From positions 5,580,001 to 5,644,000 of the forward strand of contig NZ_CP138200.1 in assembly GCF_050859025.1 (NCBI RefSeq): 64,000 nt of DNA, in the 5' to 3' direction. The position numbers and the translations under genes were made by a program. Below the pieces are notes generated by a model. It ran no database searches and was not told the origin of the DNA. It saw only the letters and a program-made list of their open reading frames with translations. Each line of letters begins with the position of its first letter. Position 1 is the stretch's first letter. This document shows, piece by piece, positions 11,036 through 20,176 of the stretch. The stretch is from Wukongibacter sp050859025. GTDB lineage: Bacteria > Bacillota > Clostridia > Peptostreptococcales > Caminicellaceae.

Positions 11036-12877
11036 TTATTCTATCACTACTTTATATTCCTTCATCCAGATGTCTAACTGGATCAAGTAAGCTATTAGTT
11101 GTGGTCCCGTCATTAATTGTCCAAACCAAGGTTTTTTAAATGCTCTTCCTCCTGTATCTACAATATTCATTACTTCATTTCTATCAATTAATTGTAAAAT
11201 TGGAGACTTTTTATCCTCTAAAATCTTTTTCATTTTCGTTTGCACTTCTTTAGTGTATTGAGGATGATGAGTTTTAGGATAAGGACTCTTTTTCCTATTA
11301 ATAACATCTTCAGGTAAGATTCCTTTTAATGCTCTTCTTAATAACCCCTTTTCTCTTCCACCATATAATTTTAATTGTCTAGGAATATTATAAGCATATT
11401 CAACAATTCTATAATCTGCATAGGGTACTCTTACCTCTAAACTATTTGACATACTCATACGGTCTTTTCTATTTAACAAGGTTACCATAAACCATTTAAT
11501 ATTTAAGTAGAATAATTCTCTCATTCTCTTATCCTCTGCTGATTCTCCTTTAAGCTTAGGAACGCTTTTAATGGTCTCTTGATATTTAGACTCTACATAT
11601 TCTTTCAGAGGAATATCCTTTAAATCCTTTGCTAAAATTTTTTTTCTCTCATTCACAGACTTTGACCAGGGAAAGGTGTTTGCGTTTATGTCTTCTTCCC
11701 TTGTATACCACGGGTATCCTCCAAATATCTCATCGGCACATTCACCAGAAAGTGCAACTGTAGCTCTTTTTCTTACCTCTTTACAGAATAGATAAAGCGA
11801 TGAGTCGATATCTGCCATCCCTGGCAAATCTCTAGCTAAAACTGCTCTTTCCAAAGACTCTGCAAGCTCAATATTATTTATATTAATATTATGGTGTGTA
11901 CTCCCTATATAGTCTACTACTCTTTTAACCCAGTATTTGTCGGAATCAGGCTGAAATTCACTGGCTATGAAGTATTTGTCATTATCTTCATAGTCAATTG
12001 AAAATGTATTTAGATTTTCTTTTCCACGTCTCTTAAAGGCTTCTGACGCAACTACTGATATAGCACTTGAGTCCAATCCTCCAGATAAAAAAGTACAAAC
12101 AGGAACATCCGATACCAATTGTCTTTCAATTGCATCTACTACAAGTTCTCTTATATGTTCTGTTGTAGTATCTAAATCATCTAGATGCGGTTTAGCTTCT
12201 AGATCCCAATATTTTCTTATCTGTATTCCTCTATAATCAAACACCAGTCTATGGGCAGGAGGTATTTCTTTAATTTCTTTAAATACACCATTTCCTAATG
12301 ATCTTGCAGGTCCAAGGCCGAACATTTCAAGAAGCCCTGTTTGGTCAACTATTGGCCTTACACTGGGATGCTTTAATATTGCTTTTATTTCTGAGGCAAA
12401 TATTAATGAATCACCCTTACAAACATAAAATAATGGTTTTACCCCAAGTGGGTCCCTTGCTAAGAAGGCTTTTTTATCTTTCTCATCCCATATGCAAAAG
12501 GCAAATATTCCATTTATTTTATTTAAACATTCTTCTCCCCACTCTATATAAGAGATTAAAAGCACCTCAGTATCCGAATATGATCTAAATTTATGACCTT
12601 TTTCCTTTAGTTCATTTCTAACTTCATCTGTATTATATAGCTCACCATTATAAACTATAGTATATTCCTTATCTTCTATCTTTCTTGTCATTGGCTGTAT
12701 ACCGCCTTCAGGATCTACTATGGTCAATCTTCTATGTCCCAATAAAGCATTTTTACTTCTATATAAACCTGAGCTATCAGGTCCCCTATTATTTAAACTA
12801 TCTGCCATATTTTCGACAATATCAACCCTATCTCTAATGTCCGTCTTATTATCTATCCATCCTGTTATCCCACACAT
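11036..12877 (-). CDS. asnB: asparagine synthase (glutamine-hydrolysing)
   Basis: Makes asparagine from aspartate, glutamine and ATP in the cytoplasm. It has 613 residues. The N-terminal class II glutamine amidotransferase domain (about 2-190) starts MCGITGW, so Cys2 is the nucleophile after Met removal. RGPDSSG and NGELYN are glutamine-site motifs. The C-terminal synthetase domain (about 235-600) has the ATP pyrophosphatase P-loop SGGLDSS near residue 265 and SGECADEIFGGYPWY downstream. The length is normal for clostridial AsnB. It is a single gene, with divergent plus-strand yvyF-like gene upstream and a promoter candidate at 12920. AGAAGGGGTTGGAGT precedes the ATG. Confidence 0.96.
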   Translation of the reverse strand: MCGITGWIDNKTDIRDRVDIVENMADSLNNRGPDSSGLYRSKNALLGHRRLTIVDPEGGIQPMTRKIEDKEYTIVYNGELYNTDEVRNELKEKGHKFRSYSDTEVLLISYIEWGEECLNKINGIFAFCIWDEKDKKAFLARDPLGVKPLFYVCKGDSLIFASEIKAILKHPSVRPIVDQTGLLEMFGLGPARSLGNGVFKEIKEIPPAHRLVFDYRGIQIRKYWDLEAKPHLDDLDTTTEHIRELVVDAIERQLVSDVPVCTFLSGGLDSSAISVVASEAFKRRGKENLNTFSIDYEDNDKYFIASEFQPDSDKYWVKRVVDYIGSTHHNININNIELAESLERAVLARDLPGMADIDSSLYLFCKEVRKRATVALSGECADEIFGGYPWYTREEDINANTFPWSKSVNERKKILAKDLKDIPLKEYVESKYQETIKSVPKLKGESAEDKRMRELFYLNIKWFMVTLLNRKDRMSMSNSLEVRVPYADYRIVEYAYNIPRQLKLYGGREKGLLRRALKGILPEDVINRKKSPYPKTHHPQYTKEVQTKMKKILEDKKSPILQLIDRNEVMNIVDTGGRAFKKPWFGQLMTGPQLIAYLIQLDIWMKEYKVVIE

Positions 12878-12919
12878 TACTCCAACCCCTTCTGATATTG
12901 ATTATCATTAACATTTTTG

Positions 12920-12948
12920 TTTATAATATATGCTTTTTGCCTGTCCAA
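12920..12948 (-). promoter_or_regulatory. candidate asnB promoter
   Basis: Minus-strand TTGGAC (12948-12943), 17-base spacer, TATAAA (12925-12920), about 45 bases upstream of the asnB ATG. The -35 is imperfect. Confidence 0.55.
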
Positions 12949-13060
12949 CGTTACATAGAAATTTAAAGTTATCTAAGACAAACTATTTGCAAGTATAATT
13001 ATTTTATTGTAGTTTTTTATATAGGGAGTTATAGTTAAAGCTTTAATATGTTAATATCTG

Positions 13061-13098
13061 TAAACTACTATATATATTGTAATAAATATAGTAGTTTA
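13061..13098. repeat. intergenic palindrome between asnB and the yvyF-like gene
   Basis: TAAACTACTATAT (13061-13073) and ATATAGTAGTTTA (13086-13098) form a 13-bp perfect inverted repeat with a 12-base centre. It could be an operator for either divergent gene or an RNA hairpin. The rest of 12949-13336 shows nothing I can name. Confidence 0.55.
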
Positions 13099-13336
13099 TT
13101 CATAGTCGTTAAACTATATGTTGTACTTCTTTTTATTTATATGTAGTTCTTTAGTACTACTGTTTTCTCTTCGTTTTTTCTGTATAATATTAGTAAGGTG
13201 ATAACTATATATAATGATTTGATATATCAAGATTTAATTTATATATATTTGAATGCCTAATATATCTAGGTTCTTAAATGTATATGAATTAATAGTGTTC
13301 TTTGATTTGATAAATAAATAGAAGCAGGTGATGCTT

Positions 13337-13729
13337 ATGAAAGAATGTTTAAGGTGTAGTAAGGTTATCCCTGATAATACTATAAGGGACTATTGTGATG
13401 TATGTTTTGAGGTTTATGAAAAGATTTTTGATAAAATTAGAGAATATCTAAGGGAAAATCCTCTTGCAACTGCCTTCGAAGTAGCAGAATATACTGGAAT
13501 CGATCATCAGATAATCAAAGGATTTGTTAAAGAAGGTAGACTTATTGAAATCGAAGCTGATTCGGTAAATATTGAGTGCAAGCGATGTGGTGCACTGATT
13601 TTATCTAAATACCATGAATATTGTCCTAAGTGTGAAGATACTTTATTTAAAGAACTTAATGGTCTTAAGGGACATTTTATCCAGACTGAAAGTGCGAAAA
13701 TGCATCATAAAAAACTTATTAGAGAATAA
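13337..13729 (+). CDS. YvyF-like zinc-ribbon / helix-turn-helix protein
   Basis: 130 residues from ATG 13337, which sits six bases after AGGTGA; an in-frame GTG at 13328 is possible but lacks a site. The N-terminal zinc pair is CLRC...CDVC (about residues 4-27), followed by a helical segment ATAFEVAEYTGIDHQIIKGFVKEGRL that reads like a MerR/TFIIE-type helix-turn-helix. A C-terminal zinc ribbon CKRCG...CPKC follows at about 83-103. This layout matches the flagellar-operon protein family YvyF (TIGR03826), whose role is unclear. No flagellar genes are nearby, so the name indicates family only. It is the only plus-strand gene in the window, and its end overlaps the convergent radical SAM gene by 11 bases. 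Confidence 0.7.
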   Translation: MKECLRCSKVIPDNTIRDYCDVCFEVYEKIFDKIREYLRENPLATAFEVAEYTGIDHQIIKGFVKEGRLIEIEADSVNIECKRCGALILSKYHEYCPKCEDTLFKELNGLKGHFIQTESAKMHHKKLIRE

Positions 13730-14711
13730 TCTTTATTACCTTACCGCAATTACTACAGACTTTATTTTTTAGGTTTTTTATATCTATTTGTAACTCTCTT
13801 GACACTATTAGTGAGCCACAAGCTGGACAGTATGTATTGTTATCTACTCCATTTAAATTACCTATATATACATAATTTAAATACTTTCTTGCTATATCAT
13901 TAAGTTTAATTATGGTCTCAACCTTGGTTGGGGCTATTTTCATTTTATATCTGGGATAATACCTTGATAGATGAAGTGGTATATCTTTATCTATAGAAGC
14001 AATCCACTTGCATAGCTTTACTATTTCATCTCGTTTTGTATTTAATCCTTCTATTAATAGAGTAGTTATCTCTATATGACAATACTTTTTAGCAGCTATA
14101 ATAGTTTCTAAGACTGGACTTTGGTTTCCTTTGCATATATCATTGTAAAACCCATTTGAAAATGCTTTCAAATCTATATTCATTGCATCTATGAATGGAA
14201 TAAGCTTCAATAAAGGTTCTCTTTCAATATATCCATTTGTTACAATTACATTCTTTTTTCCCTTTTCTTTTACCAATTTACTTGTATCTAATAGAAATTC
14301 ATACCAAATGGATGGCTCATTGTAGGTATATGCAACTCCTATGTTTTCTTCTTTTTCATTTGAAATTTCTGCTATCCTTTCAGGTGTAGTTTGAATATAT
14401 TTGGGCATCTCATGGGCTATACTATAATTTTGGCAAAAACTGCACTCCAAATTACATCCAAAGCTACCTATAGAAAGTATCTTTTTTCCTGGATGGAAAT
14501 GATAGAATGGTTTCTTTTCTATGGGATCTAAGCCACTAGCTGTTACCTTACCATAGTTTAATGTCATCAATTTTCCATTTAAATTCTTTCTAGCTCTGCA
14601 CTTTCCTACTCTGCTATCATCTATTTCACAGCTATGGGGACATAGAAAGCACTTTACTCTTCCATCTCTATAGGATTCATAAAACTGAGCTTCTTTAATA
14701 AATCTATCCAC
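13719..14711 (-). CDS. amrS: AmmeMemoRadiSam system radical SAM enzyme
   Basis: Radical S-adenosylmethionine protein, 330 residues. The 4Fe-4S motif CNLECSFC gives Cys86, Cys90 and Cys93 (CX3CX2C). An N-terminal extra Cys cluster CFLCPHSC lies at 21-28, and a C-terminal zinc ribbon CPACG...CSNCG at about 293-322. The family is related to pyruvate formate-lyase activating enzymes and is named for co-occurrence with AMMECR1 and MEMO domains. The fusion of those two is the next gene upstream (15099-16508), supporting the assignment. The substrate is not established. The ATG lies downstream of a 387-bp gap with DnaA boxes. Confidence 0.9.
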   Translation of the reverse strand: MDRFIKEAQFYESYRDGRVKCFLCPHSCEIDDSRVGKCRARKNLNGKLMTLNYGKVTASGLDPIEKKPFYHFHPGKKILSIGSFGCNLECSFCQNYSIAHEMPKYIQTTPERIAEISNEKEENIGVAYTYNEPSIWYEFLLDTSKLVKEKGKKNVIVTNGYIEREPLLKLIPFIDAMNIDLKAFSNGFYNDICKGNQSPVLETIIAAKKYCHIEITTLLIEGLNTKRDEIVKLCKWIASIDKDIPLHLSRYYPRYKMKIAPTKVETIIKLNDIARKYLNYVYIGNLNGVDNNTYCPACGSLIVSRELQIDIKNLKNKVCSNCGKVIKIIL

Positions 14712-14931
14712 AATGAATTCCCTCTTTCATGTTTTTTAGACCCATCATTACTTAATGTACTGTGTTAATAGCATACAAAATTCATCAAAATGCTTAAATA
14801 TTTTATTAACTAGATTTCCACAATTTTATCTGAATTAATTTTTTAGCTTTCATACTTATATATAGTGTATCCTCATATTAGGAGATACTATATTTATTAT
14901 ATTTTACTTTTTTTTATCTAAGCTATTTTGC
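14712..14931. other. AT-rich stretch upstream of amrS
   Basis: No gene. It borders the DnaA-box cluster at 14932-15063 and has T-rich runs (TACTTTTTTTTATC near 14905) that could unwind easily. No clear amrS promoter was found. Confidence 0.4.
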
Positions 14932-15063
14932 TTGTCCACATATTCAACTAAGAAAAATTATATTAACTCTGGATAACTATGTGGATAAATAATAACCTCT
15001 ATACTCTTGTTATATACTTATTTTTATTAAGACTATTTATTTTTTGTCCACATGTTATCCACA
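14932..15063. promoter_or_regulatory. cluster of five DnaA-box-like sites
   Basis: Sites are TTGTCCACA (14932-14940, plus), TTATCCAGA (14968-14976, minus), TTATCCACA (14980-14988, minus), TTGTCCACA (15044-15052, plus) and TTATCCACA (15055-15063, plus). Two match the consensus TTATCCACA exactly and three differ by one base. They fall in one AT-rich intergenic region with no dnaA gene nearby. This could be a DnaA-titrating or replication-control cluster, as known outside oriC in Bacillus and E. coli, or a DnaA-controlled promoter region. Confidence 0.7.
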
Positions 15064-15098
15064 GATTTACTAATAATTCACAACTCATTTTATCATAG

Positions 15099-16508
15099 CT
15101 AATTATGTCTTATTACCTCAAATCTTTGAATATTATATCCCTCGTTAGCTGCTATTCCTGCTTTTCCTAGAGCTATTCTTATTTGTTCTTCTACTGAATC
15201 TACTCCCTTAAGATTTGGGAGAAGCAATCCTCTACGTTCGTTTAGGCTAACAATAATTCCATATTTATTTACATCTAAATCCTGAAATGATTTAATTGGT
15301 TCAGGACTCATTAATACATCTACTGAGTAGGTTAAGTACTCAAGCTCTTCTTCTTCAACTGGAAAGAATCTAGGATCTTCAGCACCAGCCTTTATTGCAT
15401 TTTTAATTATCTCCCTAGCTACATTTTCTGTAGTAGCTTCTATTGTTCCAATACAGCCTCTTAATGCACCATCTTTTTTTATTGAAACAAACACACCTTT
15501 TTTTTCCTTAATGAGCTGACTTGATATTTCCTTTGGAATCTCAATCACATTTCCATTCTTTATATAGTTCTCTAGACTTTGCCTTGCAAGTTTAACATAT
15601 TCATCTTCCTTACCCTTTATCTCTAACATTTTATCTTTTCTTGTTTTATATAGTTTATCTAACAGCTGTCTTTTTCCATCCCTATTATGTATTTCAAACT
15701 TCGCAACCCCATATCCAACACCAAAGGGGCCTTCATAGGAAATAACCTCTGATGATACCTCATATCCATCACAGGAGCCTAGCATTATATCTATAGACCT
15801 CATTCCACATTCTCCAGCTTCTTCACATAAGTTTCTATCTATATTTATTATTTTTTCTACATCTAGACTTTCTATTAAATCCATAATAAGTCTATCATAC
15901 TCTTCTCCAGCAGAATTATATCCATAGGGTCCCTCTTCCTTAAGTTTATGAGATAGATCGCCACTTGCTATTATAACTACATCTTCTTCTCCTTCCTCAA
16001 CGGCTTCTTGAATCGATTTTCCAAAACTATATAAGTCTTCATTGGAAAGTAATCCATATGTAATTGGGATAAGTCTATAATGTATATACTCTTTATCCAC
16101 AAAATATAACGGTACCATTGTTCCATGATCAAGCTCAGTTGATATATTATATTCTTTAGCAAATTCATCATCTACCATTGCACATGGTATATTTCTCTTA
16201 TTTGAATATCTAATTATTCTATTAGCTATTTCTAGATCATTGTCCTTTATCATTTTGACCTGCTCAGCCCCAAAACCCGCCATATTACCTTCAAGCTGGC
16301 TTTTAATGGATATTGCTATAGCATCACTAAAAACAGGTCCATGAGGTGTAATAAGTATTATGGTCTTTGGCATCTTTTCTTTAATATCCTTTGCTATTTC
16401 CTCCATACCGTCAATGGTATTTTGAATTTCTTTTTCCTTTCCTCGACCTATCTCCTTAAGAATAATTGGAGGATGTGGCATCAAGTATCCTGCTAAAATT
16501 TTTCCCAT
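15099..16508 (-). CDS. AmmeMemoRadiSam system MEMO-AMMECR1 fusion protein
   Basis: 469 residues. The N-terminal half (about 1-275) is a MEMO/LigB-like dioxygenase-fold domain (LMPHPPIILKEIG at the start, TPHGPVFSD near 55, IIASGDLSHKL near 180). The C-terminal half (about 285-469) is AMMECR1, with GVFVSIKKDGALRGCIGTI. The LRGCIG motif is the invariant AMMECR1 signature. In many genomes the two domains are separate genes beside the radical SAM partner, as at 13719 here. It is cytoplasmic with no membrane segment. Biochemical function is unproven. An RBS AGGAGG lies before the ATG. A DnaA-box-like match inside it (16093) is probably incidental. Confidence 0.92.
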   Translation of the reverse strand: MGKILAGYLMPHPPIILKEIGRGKEKEIQNTIDGMEEIAKDIKEKMPKTIILITPHGPVFSDAIAISIKSQLEGNMAGFGAEQVKMIKDNDLEIANRIIRYSNKRNIPCAMVDDEFAKEYNISTELDHGTMVPLYFVDKEYIHYRLIPITYGLLSNEDLYSFGKSIQEAVEEGEEDVVIIASGDLSHKLKEEGPYGYNSAGEEYDRLIMDLIESLDVEKIINIDRNLCEEAGECGMRSIDIMLGSCDGYEVSSEVISYEGPFGVGYGVAKFEIHNRDGKRQLLDKLYKTRKDKMLEIKGKEDEYVKLARQSLENYIKNGNVIEIPKEISSQLIKEKKGVFVSIKKDGALRGCIGTIEATTENVAREIIKNAIKAGAEDPRFFPVEEEELEYLTYSVDVLMSPEPIKSFQDLDVNKYGIIVSLNERRGLLLPNLKGVDSVEEQIRIALGKAGIAANEGYNIQRFEVIRHN

Positions 16509-16541
16509 AAGAAACCTCCTTAGTCTTTTGTATTTAGTTAT

Positions 16542-17264
16542 TTAAATATTTGATCTATGAAAATATTTTAATATTCCCACATATATGCTCCAAGCAATTT
16601 TTTCTTGATAATTTGGATCTTGAAGTAGTTTTTCTTCTTTAGGGTTTGACAAAAATCCACACTCAATAATAACAGTAGGTACTCTTACATTTTTTAGTAT
16701 GTAAACATCATTTTTTGCCTTTGCTTTTCTAGTATTTCCATTATCTAATACCCTTATGAGTTCTTCTTGAACTAGCTCTGCTATTAGCTTGCTTCTTTCA
16801 CACCCTGGATTATAAAAGGATTGTGCCCCATAATATTTAGTTTCTTGAAAGCTATTAGAATGTATACTTATTACTAAATCGGCATTACTCTCATCAAAGA
16901 GTTTCTTTCTATTTCTCAAATCCTCATTCTTTTTCTTTCTAACAGTTCCTCCTTCTGTATATAGTCCTACATTCTCATCCCTGGTCATAAATACTAAACT
17001 TCCACTTTCCTCTAGGTATCTTCTTAGTTTGAAAGCAATTTCAAGATTTATTTTGCTCTCATATACTCCTGTTATTTTGCCTACCATACCGCCATCTATT
17101 CCTCCATGACCCGGATCAATAATTATTACCTTTCTCAGTGTAGGAAGGGATGCAACCTTTGCTGTTTTATTGTATTTTCCTATACAAAATAACACAATAA
17201 AAAAAGCTGATAATAATATTATAGACCATATTATTCTTTTTTTCCTTAATACAATAATACTCAT
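16542..17264 (-). CDS. cwlD: N-acetylmuramoyl-L-alanine amidase CwlD
   Basis: Spore-cortex amidase that, with PdaA, makes muramic-delta-lactam needed for germination. It has 240 residues. One N-terminal membrane segment or uncleaved signal spans about 11-30. The Amidase_3 catalytic domain covers about 44-235, with zinc ligands in IIDPGHGGIDGG (His near 53), the Glu in ESKINLEIAF, the His in VISIHSNSF, and the C-terminal VIIECGFLSNP glutamate. The length and the position next to rpsI-rplM match cwlD of other clostridia. GGGG-type ribosome binding site before the ATG. Its presence supports a spore-forming host. Confidence 0.93.
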   Translation of the reverse strand: MSIIVLRKKRIIWSIILLSAFFIVLFCIGKYNKTAKVASLPTLRKVIIIDPGHGGIDGGMVGKITGVYESKINLEIAFKLRRYLEESGSLVFMTRDENVGLYTEGGTVRKKKNEDLRNRKKLFDESNADLVISIHSNSFQETKYYGAQSFYNPGCERSKLIAELVQEELIRVLDNGNTRKAKAKNDVYILKNVRVPTVIIECGFLSNPKEEKLLQDPNYQEKIAWSIYVGILKYFHRSNI

Positions 17265-17422
17265 GAAATGTCCCCTTTCCCTCTAGTAATTCTCTCTTAA
17301 AATCTAAAACAAATTTTGCTGAAATATAAAATTTATTAGTCCTTAAATTAGCATTACTCTATCTCATAGATTTCTATATATATATGTAATAAGGCGAGGT
17401 TTAATACTTTTTTCAAAAACAT

Positions 17423-17460
17423 AAAAAAACATCGTATGTATAATATACATACGATGTCTT
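17423..17460 (-). terminator. terminator after rpsI
   Basis: 13-bp stem ACATCGTATGTAT / ATACATACGATGT followed on the minus strand by TTTTTTTATG. It ends the rplM-rpsI unit before cwlD. Confidence 0.88.
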
Positions 17461-17479
17461 ACGCACATAAAAAGAAATA

Positions 17480-17872
17480 CTATCTCTTTGAGAATTGTGG
17501 AGCTCTTCTCGCAGCTTTTAAACCATACTTCTTTCTTTCTTTCATTCTTGGATCTCTTGTCAAGAATCCTGCTTTTTTAAGTACTGGTCTGTGTTCAACA
17601 TCAGCTTTAAGTAATGCTCTGGATATACCATGTCTTAATGCTCCTGCCTGTCCAGTGAATCCACCGCCGTGAACTCTAGCTAGTACATCAAACTTACCTT
17701 CTGTCTCTGTCATAACAAGAGGTCTTGTTACTTCTCTCTTTAAAGTCTCATAATCAAAATAGTTATCTAAATCTCTTCCATTTATAATTACTTTACCACT
17801 ACCAGGCACTAATCTTACTCTAGCTATGGATTTTTTTCTTCTACCTGTACCGTAATATTGTACTTTAGCCAT
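17480..17872 (-). CDS. rpsI: 30S ribosomal protein S9
   Basis: 130 residues. The start is the ATG at 17872 ([15 protein letters not shown]), preceded by AGGAGGG; an in-frame upstream ATG overlaps that site and is unlikely. The conserved [10 protein letters not shown] and [11 protein letters not shown] stretches are visible. The basic tail ends FSKR, the element that reaches the P-site tRNA. It follows rplM with a 24-base gap, the universal L13-S9 operon. Confidence 0.97.
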   Translation of the reverse strand: MAKVQYYGTGRRKKSIARVRLVPGSGKVIINGRDLDNYFDYETLKREVTRPLVMTETEGKFDVLARVHGGGFTGQAGALRHGISRALLKADVEHRPVLKKAGFLTRDPRMKERKKYGLKAARRAPQFSKR

Positions 17873-17896
17873 TAATCTTCCCTCCTCTTGCAATCA

Positions 17897-18325
17897 CTAT
17901 ATATCAAGAACTTCTGGTTGTTGAGCTTGATGCTTATGCTCTGAACCTCTATATACTTTAAGCTTTGTTAACATTTTTCTTCCTAGTGAATTCTTAGGAA
18001 GCATTCCTTTTACAGCATGGAAAACAACTTTTTCTGGCTTAGTGTTAACCATATCTCTGTATGTTCTTTCTTTAAGTCCACCAGGATATCCTGTATGCCA
18101 TCTATACATTTTTTGATCTAACTTCTTACCAGTTAATACTACCTTTTCTGCATTTACGATTACTACGAAATCACCTGTATCAACATGTGGTGTATAAGTA
18201 GGCTTATGTTTTCCTCTTAATATAGTTGCAACTTGTGTTGAAAGTCTACCTAAAGTCTTTCCTTCAGCATCTATTACATACCATTTTCTTTCTACTTCAT
18301 GTGGCTTAGCTATGAATGACTTCAT
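17897..18325 (-). CDS. rplM: 50S ribosomal protein L13
   Basis: 142 residues, normal length for the early-assembly 23S-binding protein. Motifs include [30 protein letters not shown] and the [13 protein letters not shown] signature. AGGAGG precedes the ATG. It is separated from truA by about 190 bases holding a strong promoter and a small leader hairpin, so rplM-rpsI has its own start. Confidence 0.97.
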   Translation of the reverse strand: MKSFIAKPHEVERKWYVIDAEGKTLGRLSTQVATILRGKHKPTYTPHVDTGDFVVIVNAEKVVLTGKKLDQKMYRWHTGYPGGLKERTYRDMVNTKPEKVVFHAVKGMLPKNSLGRKMLTKLKVYRGSEHKHQAQQPEVLDI

Positions 18326-18377
18326 TCATTTCCCTCCTATCTTACAAATCCGAATATTGAGTCTATCTACTTTTATC

Positions 18378-18406
18378 TTAAAAATCCGGGGCTAGTGGAT
18401 TTTTTA
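18378..18406 (-). ncRNA. candidate rplM leader hairpin
   Basis: Stem AAAAATCC ... GGATTTTT with a loop CACTAGCCCC-like, 50-75 bases before the rplM start and downstream of the promoter. An L13 autoregulatory leader is known in this position in other Firmicutes. I cannot confirm the Rfam motif by eye. Confidence 0.45.
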
Positions 18407-18429
18407 AAGACTAATTTAAACCATCTTTT

Positions 18430-18458
18430 ATTTTAATACATGGAGCCGTGTGTGTCAA
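18430..18458 (-). promoter_or_regulatory. rplM-rpsI promoter
   Basis: Minus-strand TTGACA (18458-18453), 17-base spacer, TAAAAT (18435-18430), giving a roughly 100-base leader before rplM. Confidence 0.85.
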
Positions 18459-18516
18459 GGAATATTTAGTGCAAATTTCTCTTAAAAAGTTCAAAATTTT
18501 TATAGGCAATTTCAAA

Positions 18517-19251
18517 TTAATAATAGACCTTAGCTAAATATAATCCCTGTGGCGGTGCCTTATGTCTGGCATTTCTTCTGTCCTTTGATTTTATTATATA
18601 ATCAAGGTTTTCCATCATTATTTTCCCAGATGATACGTCTAATAATGATCCTGTAATTATTCTAACCATATTGTATAGAAAACCATTCCCTTTGTATTCA
18701 AGAATGATAAATTCATCCTTTTGATACACATCTATATTATAAATTGTTCTAATTGTATTTTTCACATTGCTACCAGACGACATAAAACCTTTAAAATCAT
18801 GCTCTCCAATAAAATACTTGCTCGCCTCTATTATCTTGTTTACATCTATATTCTTACTAACAAAGTATGAATAATTTGCATATAAAGGATTTCTTATTAC
18901 TCCATTATATATTTTATATATATATTTTTTCCCCTTTGCTGAGTATCTTGCATGAAAATCCATGTCCATTTCTTCTACTTCTTTTATTACAATGTCTGAT
19001 GGCAATGCATTATTGAGAACAAAGGCAAATTTGTTAGTAGGTATTGATATCTCTGCTGTAAAGCTTGCAATTTGATTCAATGCATGAACTCCTGCATCGG
19101 TTCTACCTGAACCATGAATCTGAATCTCCTGCTTTGTAATTGCTCTTATTTTTTTTTCTATAACTCCCTGCACAGTCCTTGCATTATTTTGTCTTTGCCA
19201 ACCACTGTAGTTGGTTCCATCATAGGCTATTGTTAGTTTGACATTTTTCAT
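18517..19251 (-). CDS. truA: tRNA pseudouridine(38-40) synthase TruA
   Basis: 244 residues, cytoplasmic. The catalytic aspartate lies in GSGRTDAGVHAL (about residues 47-58). The fold motif MKNVKLTIAYDGTNYSGWQRQ is at the start, and GFLYNMVRIITGSL near the C-terminus. It modifies the tRNA anticodon arm. It sits after ecfT, separated by about 125 bases that contain a family 1 intergenic palindrome (19274-19374). The ecf-truA-rplM-rpsI order is classical in Firmicutes. Confidence 0.96.
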   Translation of the reverse strand: MKNVKLTIAYDGTNYSGWQRQNNARTVQGVIEKKIRAITKQEIQIHGSGRTDAGVHALNQIASFTAEISIPTNKFAFVLNNALPSDIVIKEVEEMDMDFHARYSAKGKKYIYKIYNGVIRNPLYANYSYFVSKNIDVNKIIEASKYFIGEHDFKGFMSSGSNVKNTIRTIYNIDVYQKDEFIILEYKGNGFLYNMVRIITGSLLDVSSGKIMMENLDYIIKSKDRRNARHKAPPQGLYLAKVYY

Positions 19252-19273
19252 ATAGCTTCTTTTAACCTTTCTT

Positions 19274-19374
19274 ATAGGATTTCATAGTAAAACTTAATTT
19301 GTTCATGCACAAATACGGGGTGTTTTGGAAAGTTTTGGACGTGTATAAATTAAGCTCTTTACTTAAATCCCTAT
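19274..19374. repeat. intergenic palindrome family 1, copy A (ecfT/truA)
   Basis: Imperfect inverted repeat of about 100 bp. The left arm TATAGGATTTCATAGTAAAA, continuing CTTAATTTGTTCATGCACAAA, pairs with the right arm, whose reverse complement starts TATAGGGATTTAAGTAAAGA. It shares TTAATTT..ACA and TATA[G/A]-GATT ends with copies at 51467, 56302, 60035, 61023, 61298 and 62408. Confidence 0.7.
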
Positions 19375-19378
19375 ACGC

Positions 19379-20176
19379 TTAGTAAAATCTAATTATCAAT
19401 ATACAGACAATAAATATTATCATAATTATTGTGGCAATATAGTCTCTCCCATAGAGTCTCAATTGCTTCATCCTTGTTCTATTTTCTCCACCTCTATAGC
19501 ATCTAGCTTCCATCGCCATAGCTAACTCGTCCGCCCTTCTAAAGGCACCAATAAATAGTGGCACTAATAGTGGAATCAAGCTTTTTGCTCTTTTTACAAG
19601 GTTTCCACTCTCAAAATCTGCTCCACGTGCCATCTGTGCCTTCATAATTTTATCTGTTTCCTCAAGTAGTGTAGGAATAAATCTTAATGCTATGGTCATC
19701 ATCATAGCCAGCTCATGGGCAGGTACACCAATCTTCTTAAATGGATTTAAAACTCGTTCTATACCATCTGTAAGCTCTATTGGCGATGTTGTAAGAGTAA
19801 GAATTGATGTCCCTATAATCAGAAACACAAGTCTAAGGGCCATAAATACAGCCATTTCAATTCCTTCTCTAGTTATTGTCAATGGTCCTAAATTATATAG
19901 GGGTTCTCCTTGGGTCATAAAAATATTGATTCCAAATGTAAGAAATATAATTATAAGTATAGGTCTTAGTCCCCTAAGAATATATTTTAAGGGCACTTTT
20001 GATAAAAGAATTGTTAAGGTTAAAAAAACAGTGACTATGATATATGTTTGAATATTTTTTACTATAAAAAGAGCAATAATATATGCAAAGGATGATAGAA
20101 TTTTGAATCTAGGATCTAGTTTGTGAATAATTGAGTTTATTGGATAGTATTGTCCTAAGGTTACATTTCTAAGCAT
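19379..20176 (-). CDS. ecfT: energy-coupling factor transporter transmembrane protein EcfT
   Basis: 265 residues and several membrane helices (about 25-45, 45-62, 70-90, 105-130, 245-262). The two cytoplasmic coupling-helix motifs appear as AQMARGADF and AMEARCYRG, the Ala-Arg-Gly type signatures that contact the ATPases. It forms the shared ECF module for vitamin and metal uptake with EcfA1 and EcfA2. Its start overlaps ecfA2 by 8 bases, so translation is coupled. No substrate-binding S component is encoded nearby. Confidence 0.95.
   Translation of the reverse strand: MLRNVTLGQYYPINSIIHKLDPRFKILSSFAYIIALFIVKNIQTYIIVTVFLTLTILLSKVPLKYILRGLRPILIIIFLTFGINIFMTQGEPLYNLGPLTITREGIEMAVFMALRLVFLIIGTSILTLTTSPIELTDGIERVLNPFKKIGVPAHELAMMMTIALRFIPTLLEETDKIMKAQMARGADFESGNLVKRAKSLIPLLVPLFIGAFRRADELAMAMEARCYRGGENRTRMKQLRLYGRDYIATIIMIIFIVCILIIRFY

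Noticed and set aside
16093..16101. An exact TTATCCACA DnaA box
   Set aside because: It is a single site inside the MEMO-AMMECR1 coding region, about 1 kb from the intergenic cluster, and one chance match in a window of this size is plausible.
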